Below the pieces are notes generated by a model, which saw nothing but the letters and a program-made list of their open reading frames with translations, ran no database searches and was not told the origin of the DNA. From the NCBI GenBank assembly GCA_965199745.1, contig CBDATB010000015.1, positions 434,001-498,000 of the forward strand: a DNA stretch of 64,000 nt, written 5' to 3'. The stretch's first letter is position 1. Each line of letters opens with the position of its first letter. The position numbers were made by a program, and so were the translations under genes. Shown one piece after another: positions 53,748 through 62,576 of this stretch. Source of the stretch: CBDATB01 sp965199745. Lineage in GTDB: Bacteria; Bacteroidota; Bacteroidia; Cytophagales; Flammeovirgaceae.

Positions 53748-54938
53748 TTAAAAACTCATTTGTTCGTACCAAGGTAGGCCATATTGATTAAGTGCTTGCA
53801 TAAAATTGTCTGGGTCAAACTCTTCTAAATTATAAACACCTGCGCGCATCCATTCTCCCTTAAGCATCATCATGGCACCTATCATGGCTGGTACGCCTGC
53901 TGTATAAGCAACTGCTTGAGTACCTACTTGCCGGTAGGCTTGTGCGTGGTCACAATTATTATACAGATAATAATATTTCTGCTGCCCATCTTTAATACCT
54001 TTAAACTGGCAACCGATGGAAGTTTGCCCTGTATAATTTGCAGCCAAGTCACTAGGATCGGGTAGTAATGCTTTTAGAAATTGTAGGGGGATAATTTCTT
54101 TGCCTTCGTACGCAATAGGTTTTATGCTTGTCATGCCTACATTCTGGAGTACTCGCAGGTGTGTGATATATTCTTTAGAAAAAGTCATCCAAAACCTAGC
54201 ACTTTTCAAGTGAGAGATATTTTTTGTTAAAGATTCTAATTCTTCATGGTATAGCAAATACGAATCGCGGAGTCCGATATTAGGGTAATCAATTGCTTTG
54301 TGTATTGATAGCGGTGCTACTTCTATCCATTGCCCATTTGCCCAATAGCGTCCTTTTTGTGTAATTTCCCTAATATTAATTTCAGGGTTGAAATTAGTAG
54401 CAAAAGCCTGCCCATGTTCGCCAGCGTTGCAATCGACAATATCCAGCTCGTGTATTTGGTCAAAATGATGCTTTTGCGCATAAGCTGTAAATACGCCTGT
54501 AACTCCTGGATCGAAGCCGCAGCCTAATAAAGCCATAATGCCTTTTTGTCGGTATCTTTTCTGATAAGCCCACTGCCATTTATATGTAAATTTTGCCCTG
54601 TCTTTAGGCTCATAATTAGCTGTATCCAGATAGTGTACCCCTGTGTGAAGACAAGCATCCATAATGGCTAAATCTTGATAAGGTAACGCAACATTAATAA
54701 CTAATGCGGGCTGAAATTTTTCGATGAGTCGGACAGTCTCTCGCCTGCTATCGGCGTCCAACTGTGCTACCTGAATCCGTCGTTTTTGTTTTTGCGCAAC
54801 AGACTTAGCGATAGCTTTACATTTTGAAAGGGTGCGGCTGGCAAGCATAATTTCTGAAAAAACTTCAGGAACCATCGCACACTTCTGAGTAACAACGTTA
54901 CTAACAACGCCAGCACCAATTATTAATATTTTATTCAT
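53748..54938 (-). CDS. Carboxynorspermidine dehydrogenase (saccharopine dehydrogenase family)
   Basis: Reduces the Schiff base of aspartate semialdehyde with a diamine to carboxynor/carboxyspermidine in the alternative spermidine pathway. The 396-residue protein has a Rossmann motif (ILIIGAGVVSNVVTQKC), a long ALINVALPYQDL-type middle with VINVALPYQDLAIMDACLHTGVHYLDTANYE, and the family-diagnostic QAFATNFNPEINIREITQKGRYWANGQW. ATG at 54938 is used because the ten residues before it (from 54968) do not fit homologues. The decarboxylase partner (nspC) is not adjacent. Confidence 0.85.
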   Translation of the reverse strand: MNKILIIGAGVVSNVVTQKCAMVPEVFSEIMLASRTLSKCKAIAKSVAQKQKRRIQVAQLDADSRRETVRLIEKFQPALVINVALPYQDLAIMDACLHTGVHYLDTANYEPKDRAKFTYKWQWAYQKRYRQKGIMALLGCGFDPGVTGVFTAYAQKHHFDQIHELDIVDCNAGEHGQAFATNFNPEINIREITQKGRYWANGQWIEVAPLSIHKAIDYPNIGLRDSYLLYHEELESLTKNISHLKSARFWMTFSKEYITHLRVLQNVGMTSIKPIAYEGKEIIPLQFLKALLPDPSDLAANYTGQTSIGCQFKGIKDGQQKYYYLYNNCDHAQAYRQVGTQAVAYTAGVPAMIGAMMMLKGEWMRAGVYNLEEFDPDNFMQALNQYGLPWYEQMSF

Positions 54939-55119
54939 AAACCAGAATTTACTATCACAAGGACACACACAAAGCTATGAATAATTATTGACTTTTACGC
55001 CGACGAAAAAACCAAACTGACCACCTTTTTACATTCAGTAAAAACGAAAAAATTGTCTTTTCAGAATATCAGAAGCAAGATGCAGATGCCTCAAATAGCA
55101 ACACCTGATACTGAAAAAT

Positions 55120-55310
55120 TTAACCCCCATCCCATCGTTGCGGGTGCAGAAAGAAATTGTGCGTATTCTCGATAAGTTTACAGAACTTACCGCCCGCAAA
55201 AAACAATACAACTACTATCGCGATCATCTGCTCAATTTTTCTGAGGATGAAGTGGAATGGAAGCCGTTGGCAATCTATCTGATTACAAGGATAGGAATAC
55301 GCGCAAGAAC
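55120..55310 (+). pseudogene. hsdS: Fragment of a type I restriction specificity subunit
   Basis: Reading the frame through TTG 55138 gives IPSLRVQKEIVRILDKFTELTARKKQ, then YNYYRDHLLNFSEDEVEWKPL, the central conserved helix and domain-2 opening of HsdS. The match continues one frame over as GNLSDYKD, so there is a frameshift near 55265, after which it stops matching. The N-terminal and most C-terminal sequence is missing, as are hsdM and hsdR. Confidence 0.75.
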
Positions 55311-55319
55311 GGTTGTATT

Positions 55320-55490
55320 TTATTTTTTTTCGGCAGGTGGAATGTGCAGGTTTTTGAAAATTTCGTCTATTTGGGCGTTCACCTCTTGCGTATCGTCCAT
55401 ATAAAAGCGCAGACTGGGAACAACCCTAGCTTGATGCCTAATTCTGTTTGCGAGAATTTGCCTGATAGCTTTGGTGTGTTGCTGATTTGT
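55320..55490 (-). pseudogene. rbfA: 3' fragment of ribosome-binding factor A
   Basis: Minus-strand translation from about 55490 gives NQQHTKAIRQILANRIRHQ, then ARVVPSLRFYMDDTQEVN and AQIDEIFKNLHIPPAEKK followed by TAA (55320-55322). The R-V-V-P-S-L-R-F-x-x-D-D-T block is the C-terminal signature of RbfA. The first half of the gene is absent, the sequence being joined directly to the 3' end of the tRNA gene. The full gene, if it exists, is elsewhere in the genome. Confidence 0.72.
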
Positions 55491-55495
55491 GAAAG

Positions 55496-55568
<73 letters not shown>

Positions 55569-55652
55569 TACTGTGCATGAAAAACGCTGCAAACCTAGTC
55601 ATTTTATTGTAATATCTGAAAGTAGATAATGTAATTTTTTTTTACTAGGGGC

Positions 55653-56057
55653 TTACATAATCTCCTGGCAGAGTTCTATCAACACACCATTGGTAGATTT
55701 GGGGTGAAGGAAACAAATTAATTTATTATCTGCCCCTTTTTTGGGCGTTTCGTTCAATAGGATAAAACCCTCGCCTTTTAATCGATTGATCTCCTGATAA
55801 ATATCATCTACTTCACAAGCAATATGGTGGATGCCCTCGCCTTTTTTCTCAATAAATTTATTGATTACATTATTTGGGTTAGTCGATTTAAGCAATTCTA
55901 TTTTTGTTTCACCCAGTTGAAAGAACAAAGTATCTACGCCTTCGGAAGGTATCGATTCAAGTTTACGGGCATCCTTTCCAAAAAGCTTACGGAATAGCGG
56001 TTGCGAGTTCTCGAAATGCTTGACAGCAATACCGATATGTTCTACTTTTTTAAGCAT
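55653..56057 (-). CDS. mce: Methylmalonyl-CoA epimerase
   Basis: Interconverts the (R)- and (S)-forms of methylmalonyl-CoA in propionate metabolism. The 134-residue vicinal-oxygen-chelate protein carries metal ligands H7 (KVEHIGIAV), H78 (GIHHIACEV) and E128 (GVLIELCQ). The length is normal. It starts 3 bases after the nusA stop, so it is the last gene of the rimP operon; the mutase genes are not in the window. Confidence 0.92.
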   Translation of the reverse strand: MLKKVEHIGIAVKHFENSQPLFRKLFGKDARKLESIPSEGVDTLFFQLGETKIELLKSTNPNNVINKFIEKKGEGIHHIACEVDDIYQEINRLKGEGFILLNETPKKGADNKLICFLHPKSTNGVLIELCQEIM

Positions 56058-56060
56058 AAG

Positions 56061-57308
56061 TTATTCGAATTCTTTTTTCAATATGTCTACTATATAAGCA
56101 ATGGACTCTTCTTCCAAATCTGTTCTTCTCACTAAATCTTCTTGGCTAACTGCCAATACACTTTTTGCCGTGTCGAGTCCTATTTTTTGTAGCTCCTCAA
56201 TCATCCACTGGTCAAAAACATCATTAAATTCGGATAGCTCTACATCCTCTTCATCTTCCTCAAAACCACCTAATTCTCTGAATACATCCATTTCCATACC
56301 TACCAAACGACTAGCCAACTTAATATTTTGCCCATTTTTACCAATGGCTTTAGATACCTGATCTTTATCGAGATAGACAGCTACTCGATTACTTGCAATA
56401 TCTATTTTAACAGTATTTACTTTTGCAGGGCTCAACACTCTAGAAATATATAGGTCTGTATTATCCGTATAATTAATTACATCAATATTCTCATTGTGTA
56501 ATTCTCTAACAATAGCATGGATTCTCGAACCTTTCATACCTACACACGCACCCACAGGGTCGATTCGGTCATCATAGGATTCTACTGCTATTTTTGCACG
56601 CTCTCCAGGCACTCTTACTACCTTTTTTACTGTAATCAAGCCATCGAATACTTCGGGGACTTCCTGCTCGATAAGTCTTTCTAGAAAAACAGGCGAAGTA
56701 CGGGAGAGGATAATTTTAGGATTATTATTAAACATTCGCACTCTATGAACAACTGCTTTAATATTTTCTCCTTTGCGAAAGCGGTCTCGTATCATTTGCT
56801 CTTGGCGGGGCAGGGAGAGTTCTTTCTTTTCAGCGTCTATTACTACAATCTCTCTAGAGAGCACTTGGTACACTTCTCCGGTAATTAGCCTGCCCTCCAT
56901 ATCTTTGTACTTATTGTATAAAATATCTTTTTCTAACTCTTTCACCTTTTGTCGCAGATTTTGCAGAGCAGTTTGTACTAGTCTTCTGCCAAAATCCTCA
57001 ATTTTCACTTCTTCGGCAACCTCCTCTCCTACCTCAAAGTCTTCTTCTATTTTAACGGCATCTTGCAGGCGGATTTGTAGGTTTTCATCAAAGTCAGGCA
57101 GATTATTTTCAACGATTTCTCGGTTGCGCCAAATTTCTAAATCACCTTTATCAACGTTGATAATGACGTCAAAATTTTCGTCAAAATTAAATTTTTTTCT
57201 AATTATTGTACGAAATACATCTTCTAAGATGCGTATCATAGTGGGCCGATCGATGTCTTTTAATCGGGCAAAATCGGCAAAAGTATCAGCGAGTACAGCA
57301 CTAGTCAT
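56061..57308 (-). CDS. nusA: Transcription factor NusA
   Basis: Modulates pausing, termination and antitermination by RNA polymerase. The 415-residue protein has the N-terminal polymerase-binding domain (residues 1-125, with IRKKFNFDENFDVIINVDKGDLEIWR), an S1 domain (residues 135-200), KH1 with CVGMKGSRIHAI and KH2 with AIGKNGQNIKLASRL, and an acidic C-terminus with a helix-hairpin-helix-like region (LQKIGLDTAKSVLAVSQEDL). In most bacteria nusA follows rimP directly; here an L,D-transpeptidase gene lies between. Confidence 0.96.
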   Translation of the reverse strand: MTSAVLADTFADFARLKDIDRPTMIRILEDVFRTIIRKKFNFDENFDVIINVDKGDLEIWRNREIVENNLPDFDENLQIRLQDAVKIEEDFEVGEEVAEEVKIEDFGRRLVQTALQNLRQKVKELEKDILYNKYKDMEGRLITGEVYQVLSREIVVIDAEKKELSLPRQEQMIRDRFRKGENIKAVVHRVRMFNNNPKIILSRTSPVFLERLIEQEVPEVFDGLITVKKVVRVPGERAKIAVESYDDRIDPVGACVGMKGSRIHAIVRELHNENIDVINYTDNTDLYISRVLSPAKVNTVKIDIASNRVAVYLDKDQVSKAIGKNGQNIKLASRLVGMEMDVFRELGGFEEDEEDVELSEFNDVFDQWMIEELQKIGLDTAKSVLAVSQEDLVRRTDLEEESIAYIVDILKKEFE

Positions 57309-57386
57309 AAGTGTTTTTGTCAGTGTGAAAAATATTTAATAAATAAATTAACAACGTATTTAACGAGAAGATAAAGCTACAAAACA

Positions 57387-58169
57387 TTACTTATACACAT
57401 AAAGCCCTGTATTTTTATTTACCGCTACGTTGGGTAAGTGCCTATTTACTTCAAAAAAAGCATAACCTTTTTGTAAGTTTCTCCAAAAGTTTGTCAAATA
57501 GTTAGGAGTATTTTCTTCTATTGCTACCAGTGCTTTGGAGGTCAGTCTAAACGGGAATATGTGTATTGGAATATTTTGCTGCCCGCCTGCTTTGGCTTCT
57601 AGGCTTAAGATATAAAGTATTTTCATTTTGTCGTCAGTAATCGGCACACATCCGATAGTTACACAATCACCATGGATGAATATATCTCCACCCAGTTTTC
57701 CTTGTTTACCCAATATTCTATCCGATTGGTTGGGGTAACTTACTTTTAGCGATAAATGAAAATTACTTGCCGGGTTGAAATAGCTGATATGATAAAAACC
57801 TTCGGGTATTTGATAATCTCCTTGCTTTCGTTTTGGACCTAGCCTTCCTGAAAAAGCGCAAAAAGGGTACACAAGTACTTGCCGGTATCTCTTTTGGTTT
57901 TGAGCCTTCACCCAAACTTCTACTTCCTGCTCGCTCTTAAATAGCCGCAAAAAAAGCATCATTGGCTCTTGTGCTATATCTCCTACGCCGCATTGCAGGA
58001 GTGTGTCTCGCAAAAAGTCATATTTCTCCTCATAAGCTGCTCTTACTCTAGGATACTTTAATTGTTTGGACTTAAAATCTTTATTAATATTTTGCTGCGA
58101 ATAGGTGTCCATTATTAGAAATAACACAAGAACTAATTGCCAGTACAGCTTTTGATATAATATTTTCAT
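57387..58169 (-). CDS. L,D-transpeptidase (YkuD family), exported
   Basis: A 260-residue exported enzyme: signal peptide up to about MDTYSQ, then a murein L,D-transpeptidase domain with the catalytic motif IHGDCVTIGCVPITD, where Cys of IGC is the nucleophile and the His precedes it. Such enzymes attach or cross-link peptidoglycan or link proteins to it. It starts in a 4-base ATGA overlap with rimP and ends 78 bases before nusA, so it is embedded in the rimP-nusA operon, an unusual partner for that pair. Confidence 0.85.
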   Translation of the reverse strand: MKILYQKLYWQLVLVLFLIMDTYSQQNINKDFKSKQLKYPRVRAAYEEKYDFLRDTLLQCGVGDIAQEPMMLFLRLFKSEQEVEVWVKAQNQKRYRQVLVYPFCAFSGRLGPKRKQGDYQIPEGFYHISYFNPASNFHLSLKVSYPNQSDRILGKQGKLGGDIFIHGDCVTIGCVPITDDKMKILYILSLEAKAGGQQNIPIHIFPFRLTSKALVAIEENTPNYLTNFWRNLQKGYAFFEVNRHLPNVAVNKNTGLYVYK

Positions 58170-58657
58170 AAGGCCTGTGATTTCTTTTTGAAAGAAGGTA
58201 ATACAAGGGCTTGCCGTATATCGTTAAAAGCAATGATGGTTTCTTTATACTGAACTTTCTTTTTCGCTTGTATTGCTTCTTTAAGATGTATTTGCGTTCG
58301 ATCAACGTTTAAAAGTTCTCCTTCCCTCGTCGTTTCATCAGTCAAAGAAACTGATAAATTTCTGCCTATATTAGCCACATATTGCCTTTTTAGCTTGAGT
58401 GGTCGGTTCAGTCCGGGCGAAGATACTTCCAAGTTGTATTCCTCTATTGGCAAATTACGGGATTCTATTGCTTGAGCTATTTGACGACTCATAGCCGTAC
58501 ACTGACCTATAGTTATGCCTTTGTCTCCATCAACAATAACTGATATGCTTTTTGATTTTTTTTTGTTGACAATTACATCAATTAAAAATACAGATGCGTC
58601 GTCGGGCAAGGCTTCTCGTGCTACCGCTGCTATGGCATCAGTAATAGAGCATTCCAT
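58166..58657 (-). CDS. rimP: Ribosome maturation factor RimP
   Basis: Needed for 30S subunit maturation. ATG at 58657 gives MECSITDAIAAVAREALPDDASVFLID, fitting family N-termini better than the 14-residue longer frame from 58699. Recognisable blocks are VIVDGDKGITIGQCTAMSRQI and YNLEVSSPGLNRPLK, the RimP signature. The 163-residue length is normal. First gene of the operon with L,D-transpeptidase, nusA and mce. Confidence 0.93.
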   Translation of the reverse strand: MECSITDAIAAVAREALPDDASVFLIDVIVNKKKSKSISVIVDGDKGITIGQCTAMSRQIAQAIESRNLPIEEYNLEVSSPGLNRPLKLKRQYVANIGRNLSVSLTDETTREGELLNVDRTQIHLKEAIQAKKKVQYKETIIAFNDIRQALVLPSFKKKSQAL

Positions 58658-58686
58658 AAAACATAGGAAACTATTAAATAAAAAAA

Positions 58687-58705
58687 TAGGGAGGTACACT
58701 CCCTA
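58687..58705. promoter_or_regulatory. Leader hairpin upstream of rimP
   Basis: Arms TAGGGAG and CTCCCTA with a 5-base loop, in the 5' leader of the rimP-nusA transcript between the -7 box and the start codon. The stem is perfect. It may regulate the operon; no T-run follows on the minus strand. Confidence 0.5.
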
Positions 58706-58730
58706 CATCTAAAAAACCTTTAGTTTGGTA

Positions 58731-58738
58731 CAAATGTA
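58731..58738 (-). promoter_or_regulatory. -7 box for the rimP-nusA operon
   Basis: TACATTTG on the minus strand, exact TAnnTTTG, 73 bases before the rimP ATG, with a T-rich -33 region. Confidence 0.55.
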
Positions 58739-58827
58739 AGTTTTTTTCCTAAATAGAAAAAGATAGTGATAATAGTTTTTAAGTGTATGGGTAGCTTGAT
58801 TTTTTGAATGGGCAGCCAAACAGGGCT

Positions 58828-58857
58828 TTGCTATCGGTATCTTTTCTCTATCTTTGT
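58828..58857 (+). promoter_or_regulatory. Promoter upstream of DUF983
   Basis: TTTG (58828-58831), 18-base spacer, TATCTTTG (58850-58857): both boxes match the consensus exactly. The start codon is 87 bases further on. A second -7-like TAAATTTG at 58926-58933 is nearer the ATG. Confidence 0.6.
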
Positions 58858-58944
58858 GGGCTTGGCAAAGTTTTATTTTCAGCATAGAGCAGACTTAAAA
58901 ATATTTTTTCTTCATAACACTATCCTAAATTTGTAAAAAAAGAT

Positions 58945-59313
58945 ATGTCAAGAATTGGTTCTTTGATCAACTACAAATGCCCTAGCTGTGAACAGGGTAG
59001 CATTTATAAATCTAGGGGTTTCTTCAGGTTTGGAAAAATGAATAAACATTGCCCATCATGCAATTTCAAGTTTGAAAAAGAACCTGGGTTCTTTTATGGC
59101 GCAATGTATGTGAGTTATGCACTAACTGTGGCACAAATTGTAGGTACCTTTGTTATTTGTCAATTCTTTTTTAATGACCTGTTCGATGCCAGGATACTGC
59201 CATTCATGATTGGAGTTATTTTTATTATGTCTCCAATCAATTTCAAGCTATCCAGAGTACTTTGGATGTATTTTTTCACGAGAAAAAATGCCAGCATTAA
59301 GACAGCTAAATAA
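58945..59313 (+). CDS. DUF983 protein
   Basis: A 122-residue membrane protein. The N-terminus carries two CxxC pairs (YKCPSCEQGSIY and KHCPSCNFKF), a likely zinc-ribbon, followed by FEKEPGFFYGAMYVSYALTVAQ and two membrane helices. This is DUF983, a family often near cytochrome oxidase genes in proteobacteria; here its neighbours are unrelated. Function unknown. Confidence 0.85.
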   Translation: MSRIGSLINYKCPSCEQGSIYKSRGFFRFGKMNKHCPSCNFKFEKEPGFFYGAMYVSYALTVAQIVGTFVICQFFFNDLFDARILPFMIGVIFIMSPINFKLSRVLWMYFFTRKNASIKTAK

Positions 59314-59337
59314 TTGCACTTCACAATTTAAGCAGCA

Positions 59338-60051
59338 ATGCAAAGCATTTTCTTGAGCATGATAAAATATTTATGTATACTACCTTGTTGCTTTGTTTTC
59401 GCCTACCAGACAGTCTGTGCTCAGAATGAAAAAAAGCAACTAGCCTTGCGCAAAAAAACTTTTAAACTAACTAGCGTTGCGCTTGGTCTGGATGCCTCTA
59501 ACTATGTCAGTAGATTTTTCGATAAAGATAAAACACAGCATGCCCTGTGGCTCGATGTAGGTTTTAACAGAAAGTTTTTTGTAGTAGCCGAGGCGGGAAT
59601 AAGCAGTACCGACAGAATAGGGGTATTTGACACACTGCGTTATCGAAACAAGGGTAATTTTATACGGGCAGGCCTTGACTTGAATCTTATTGCAAAATCG
59701 TCGCGCAATGATGCCATTACGCTGGGCTTGCGCTATGCAAGAGCTAGTTTTAACCATAGTGTCGACTACGAAGGAAGAAGCACTTACTGGGGAAATTTCA
59801 ACGGCAGTATATCAGAAAATGCTTTGCAAGGTAGCTGGGTGGAATTTATTACTAGCGTACGCGTAGAGCCCATTAAAAATATTTGTATCTCTACCAGTTT
59901 ACGTTTCAAATTATTTCGCTGGCTCGATGCTCCCCAAAGTATACAAATTGCCGAGATGCCGGGTTATGGTACTATTTTCCCGCCCGGTTTGGGCGGTCTG
60001 AGCGTAGTCATTATTAGCTATCATGTTTTATACCGCATTCCATTCGAGTAA
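59338..60051 (+). CDS. Exported DUF6048-like protein
   Basis: A 237-residue protein with a signal peptide (MQSIFLSMIKYLCILPCCFVFAYQTVCA). The remainder is strand-rich with an outer-membrane barrel appearance (VVAEAGISSTDRIG, NFIRAGLDLNLIAKS, ITLGLRYARASFNHS, LFRWLDAPQS). It resembles a Bacteroidota family of unknown function (DUF6048) but the assignment is tentative. Follows DUF983 by 24 bases. Confidence 0.6.
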   Translation: MQSIFLSMIKYLCILPCCFVFAYQTVCAQNEKKQLALRKKTFKLTSVALGLDASNYVSRFFDKDKTQHALWLDVGFNRKFFVVAEAGISSTDRIGVFDTLRYRNKGNFIRAGLDLNLIAKSSRNDAITLGLRYARASFNHSVDYEGRSTYWGNFNGSISENALQGSWVEFITSVRVEPIKNICISTSLRFKLFRWLDAPQSIQIAEMPGYGTIFPPGLGGLSVVIISYHVLYRIPFE

Positions 60052-60276
60052 AGTTTATGAATATAAAATTATTATATCAATGCTTCTGCATACCGTGCAC
60101 GCGTGTAGCTTTGGCAAAATATTAACAAGTTATATAGCCAGCGGTGAAGGATATTTACCAAATCAGACAATGTACCCCACAATGCAAAACATTTTCTTAA
60201 GGCTATGCTATCATTGATAATAGAAGCGTTCGATAAGCTACATGCAGAAGCATTTACTTACCATAAAAAATATTCC

Positions 60277-60993
60277 TTGAAAAATTATACACTTTTGGTT
60301 TTGATCTTCATCATTTCTTGCACGAACAGAGAAATTGAGTTAATGAATCAAGCCCGAGAAAAGCTAAATGAAAAGCGTTATGCAGAAGCATTGTCATTGT
60401 TGAACAAATGGATAAAAAAATTCGGTGCTAGCGAAAATGCTGCCGATGTCTACAATATGCGAGGCGTTGCCCACCTAAACTTGGGCAAACAAGCCAAAGC
60501 ACTTAACGATTTCAATCGCGCTATAGCGGTAGATTCAACAAATTATAAATATTTTTACAACATGGGCAATACCAAAAGAATAATAAACTTGCCTGATGAA
60601 GCTATCGCAGATTATACTAGGGCACTGCATTTAGATAGTACGCGCTATGAAATTTACCTCAACAGAGCCTTATGTCACATTCAGCAAAGAAGGCTTATAG
60701 CTGCAATTACCGACTTAGGACAGGCTATCGATTATTGTTCAGTGGCAGATAAATACCCTTTTTATTATAGAGGGCAAACTTACTTGAAGTTGAATCAGGT
60801 GGAAAACGCCATTAAAGATCTACAGCAAAGTATTGCACTAGATGTGAATTTTGCCGAAGCGCATTTTACTTTGGCACTGGCAATAATCAGCAATGAAAAA
60901 GTAGGCTCTGAACAAAGTTGTAGGCACATCAAAAAAGCTGTGGCACTTAATTATGTACCTGCACAGACTTTGTTGGCAGCCTACTGTCAGTAG
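60277..60993 (+). CDS. TPR lipoprotein
   Basis: A protein of about 238 residues if started at TTG 60277, which gives a clean lipoprotein signal MKNYTLLVLIFIISC followed by TNREIE. An upstream ATG at 60205 would add 24 residues of no signal character, so the TTG is preferred. The body has about five tetratricopeptide repeats (for example VYNMRGVAHLNLGKQAKALNDFNRAIAVD and YKYFYNMGNTKRIINLPDEAIADYTRALHLD). Scaffold-type protein on the periplasmic or outer side; partner unknown. Confidence 0.7.
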   Translation: MKNYTLLVLIFIISCTNREIELMNQAREKLNEKRYAEALSLLNKWIKKFGASENAADVYNMRGVAHLNLGKQAKALNDFNRAIAVDSTNYKYFYNMGNTKRIINLPDEAIADYTRALHLDSTRYEIYLNRALCHIQQRRLIAAITDLGQAIDYCSVADKYPFYYRGQTYLKLNQVENAIKDLQQSIALDVNFAEAHFTLALAIISNEKVGSEQSCRHIKKAVALNYVPAQTLLAAYCQ

Positions 60994-61009
60994 CGTTGCA
61001 TGTTTTTTT

Positions 61010-62224
61010 CTAAAAACATTTCTTTACAATATCCATTTTAGTAGCAATCTCTTGCCATTCTTTTTCGGGTGAAGAATCTATAGTAATACCCGCACCAGCA
61101 TATAAAAAAGCGTGAGCATAGGCAATTTGCATGCAACGTAAATTTACAAACAAATGGGTATCATCATGGATATTTACAGGACCTAAATAACCAGTAAAAA
61201 ATTTGCGGTTGTATTGCTCATAAATATTAATAAAATCCAGTGCTGCCGGCTTGGGCATACCGCAAATAGCGGAAGTGGGGTGTAACAATTCAAGCATCAC
61301 ACTGCCCAATTCAGGAAAGTTAACCTCTTTCATGTCAACGCTAAAACTAGTGCATAAATGCAGCAAATCGCCAGCTACCACAGTATGCGGTCCTTTTTCT
61401 TTAAATTCTCTCAGGCGAATTTTCTTAAAACAATTAATGATATAGCGGCTCACCAGAGCCTGCTCTGCTATTTCCTTCTGTGTCCAAGTTGCTTCCGAAG
61501 GATACTTAAATAGGCTTTTGACTTGTGTGCCAGCTAGTGAAATAGTACGAAAAATTTGTTTTGAGTCTACATGAATAAGCGTCTCAGGCGTTGCTCCCAT
61601 CCATATGCCTTCGTTAGGTAAATAAACCAAAGAAATAAATGCATTGGGGTAATACTCACACAGCCGAAAAAAACTGCTCACTGCGTCAAAGTTTTTGGGT
61701 AAGTCTACTCTTCTGAATCTTGAAAGTACCACTTTTTCAAATCTCTCTCGTTCGATGGCTTGAATACCTTTTTGTATGAGTTGCAAAAAAGTATCTTTTC
61801 TCATCGATTCGTCTCGCTGACAGTCGTAGTTTTTTACTTTGAGATTCTCATAAGGAATATTAGCTTGGTATTGTGTGTTAAAAGTATGAAAAAAAGATTC
61901 TTTGGCGATAGGCATGCCAAAATCATTAGATCGGATAGCATCAACTCCACTTTGATAGTGCAAGTCAGCATGAATAAAATAATACCCATAAGTGTGCAAA
62001 AAAGGACTAACTAAAAAACCTTGACCCAACTCATCGATACTTTGTTTTGTGTTGCTTGGCTTATCGCCTAAGTCAACTACAAAATGACAAGTTTTTTGCT
62101 GTGGTTTTTTCCAGCAGGCAATAGCAAAGTTATGTTTATAAGCACTGTAAAGTGTACGCCTGAAAATGCTCTCTTCAGAAAGTTTTGACAGTGGCTTATC
62201 GGATAAATTTGTGTCGGTATTCAT
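61010..62224 (-). CDS. menF: Isochorismate synthase
   Basis: Converts chorismate to isochorismate, first step to menaquinone (or a catechol siderophore). The 404-residue protein has the chorismate-utilising domain in its C-terminal half: VLSRFRRVDLP, HPTSAICGMPKPAALDFI and YAGAGITIDSSPEKEWQEIATKMDIV. No TPP-dependent or lyase domain is fused. Because siderophore synthetases are absent, menaquinone is more likely, but menD, menH and others are not adjacent. The 3' end is 17 bases from the convergent TPR gene. Confidence 0.88.
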   Translation of the reverse strand: MNTDTNLSDKPLSKLSEESIFRRTLYSAYKHNFAIACWKKPQQKTCHFVVDLGDKPSNTKQSIDELGQGFLVSPFLHTYGYYFIHADLHYQSGVDAIRSNDFGMPIAKESFFHTFNTQYQANIPYENLKVKNYDCQRDESMRKDTFLQLIQKGIQAIERERFEKVVLSRFRRVDLPKNFDAVSSFFRLCEYYPNAFISLVYLPNEGIWMGATPETLIHVDSKQIFRTISLAGTQVKSLFKYPSEATWTQKEIAEQALVSRYIINCFKKIRLREFKEKGPHTVVAGDLLHLCTSFSVDMKEVNFPELGSVMLELLHPTSAICGMPKPAALDFINIYEQYNRKFFTGYLGPVNIHDDTHLFVNLRCMQIAYAHAFLYAGAGITIDSSPEKEWQEIATKMDIVKKCF

Positions 62225-62576
62225 ATTTTAGCAGTCAACAGAAGCACTTAAAAATATAGTTGAGAGGCACTAAACAATTACTAATTATAGCGGATTGTAT
62301 TGAAATCATAAAAAGAGCTGCATACTGATTTGTTTTATATTTTTTCGAGCAATTGCTCAGCAGCTAATTTTAAATACTGTTAATAATTAAATGCTGTGGT
62401 TTGATAATTAAAAATAGGCAAACAAAATACTTGACAGGCTGTGAAATAAATATGTTTTTGGCGGTTTTATTATTTTTTTTGTTTTAAGTTCGCGAAAAAA
62501 CGTTTACATATATTTTATTTATTTAACGAGGTTTTTAAAGTACAAAATTCAAAATATCCTAAATTTTGATGATTAT
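62225..62576. other. Intergenic region before the export locus
   Basis: About 350 bases, very AT-rich, between divergent menF and the polysaccharide export gene. TAAATTTTG at 62560-62568 is close to a -7 box, but is too near the ATG to be certain. No RNA gene recognised. Confidence 0.4.
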
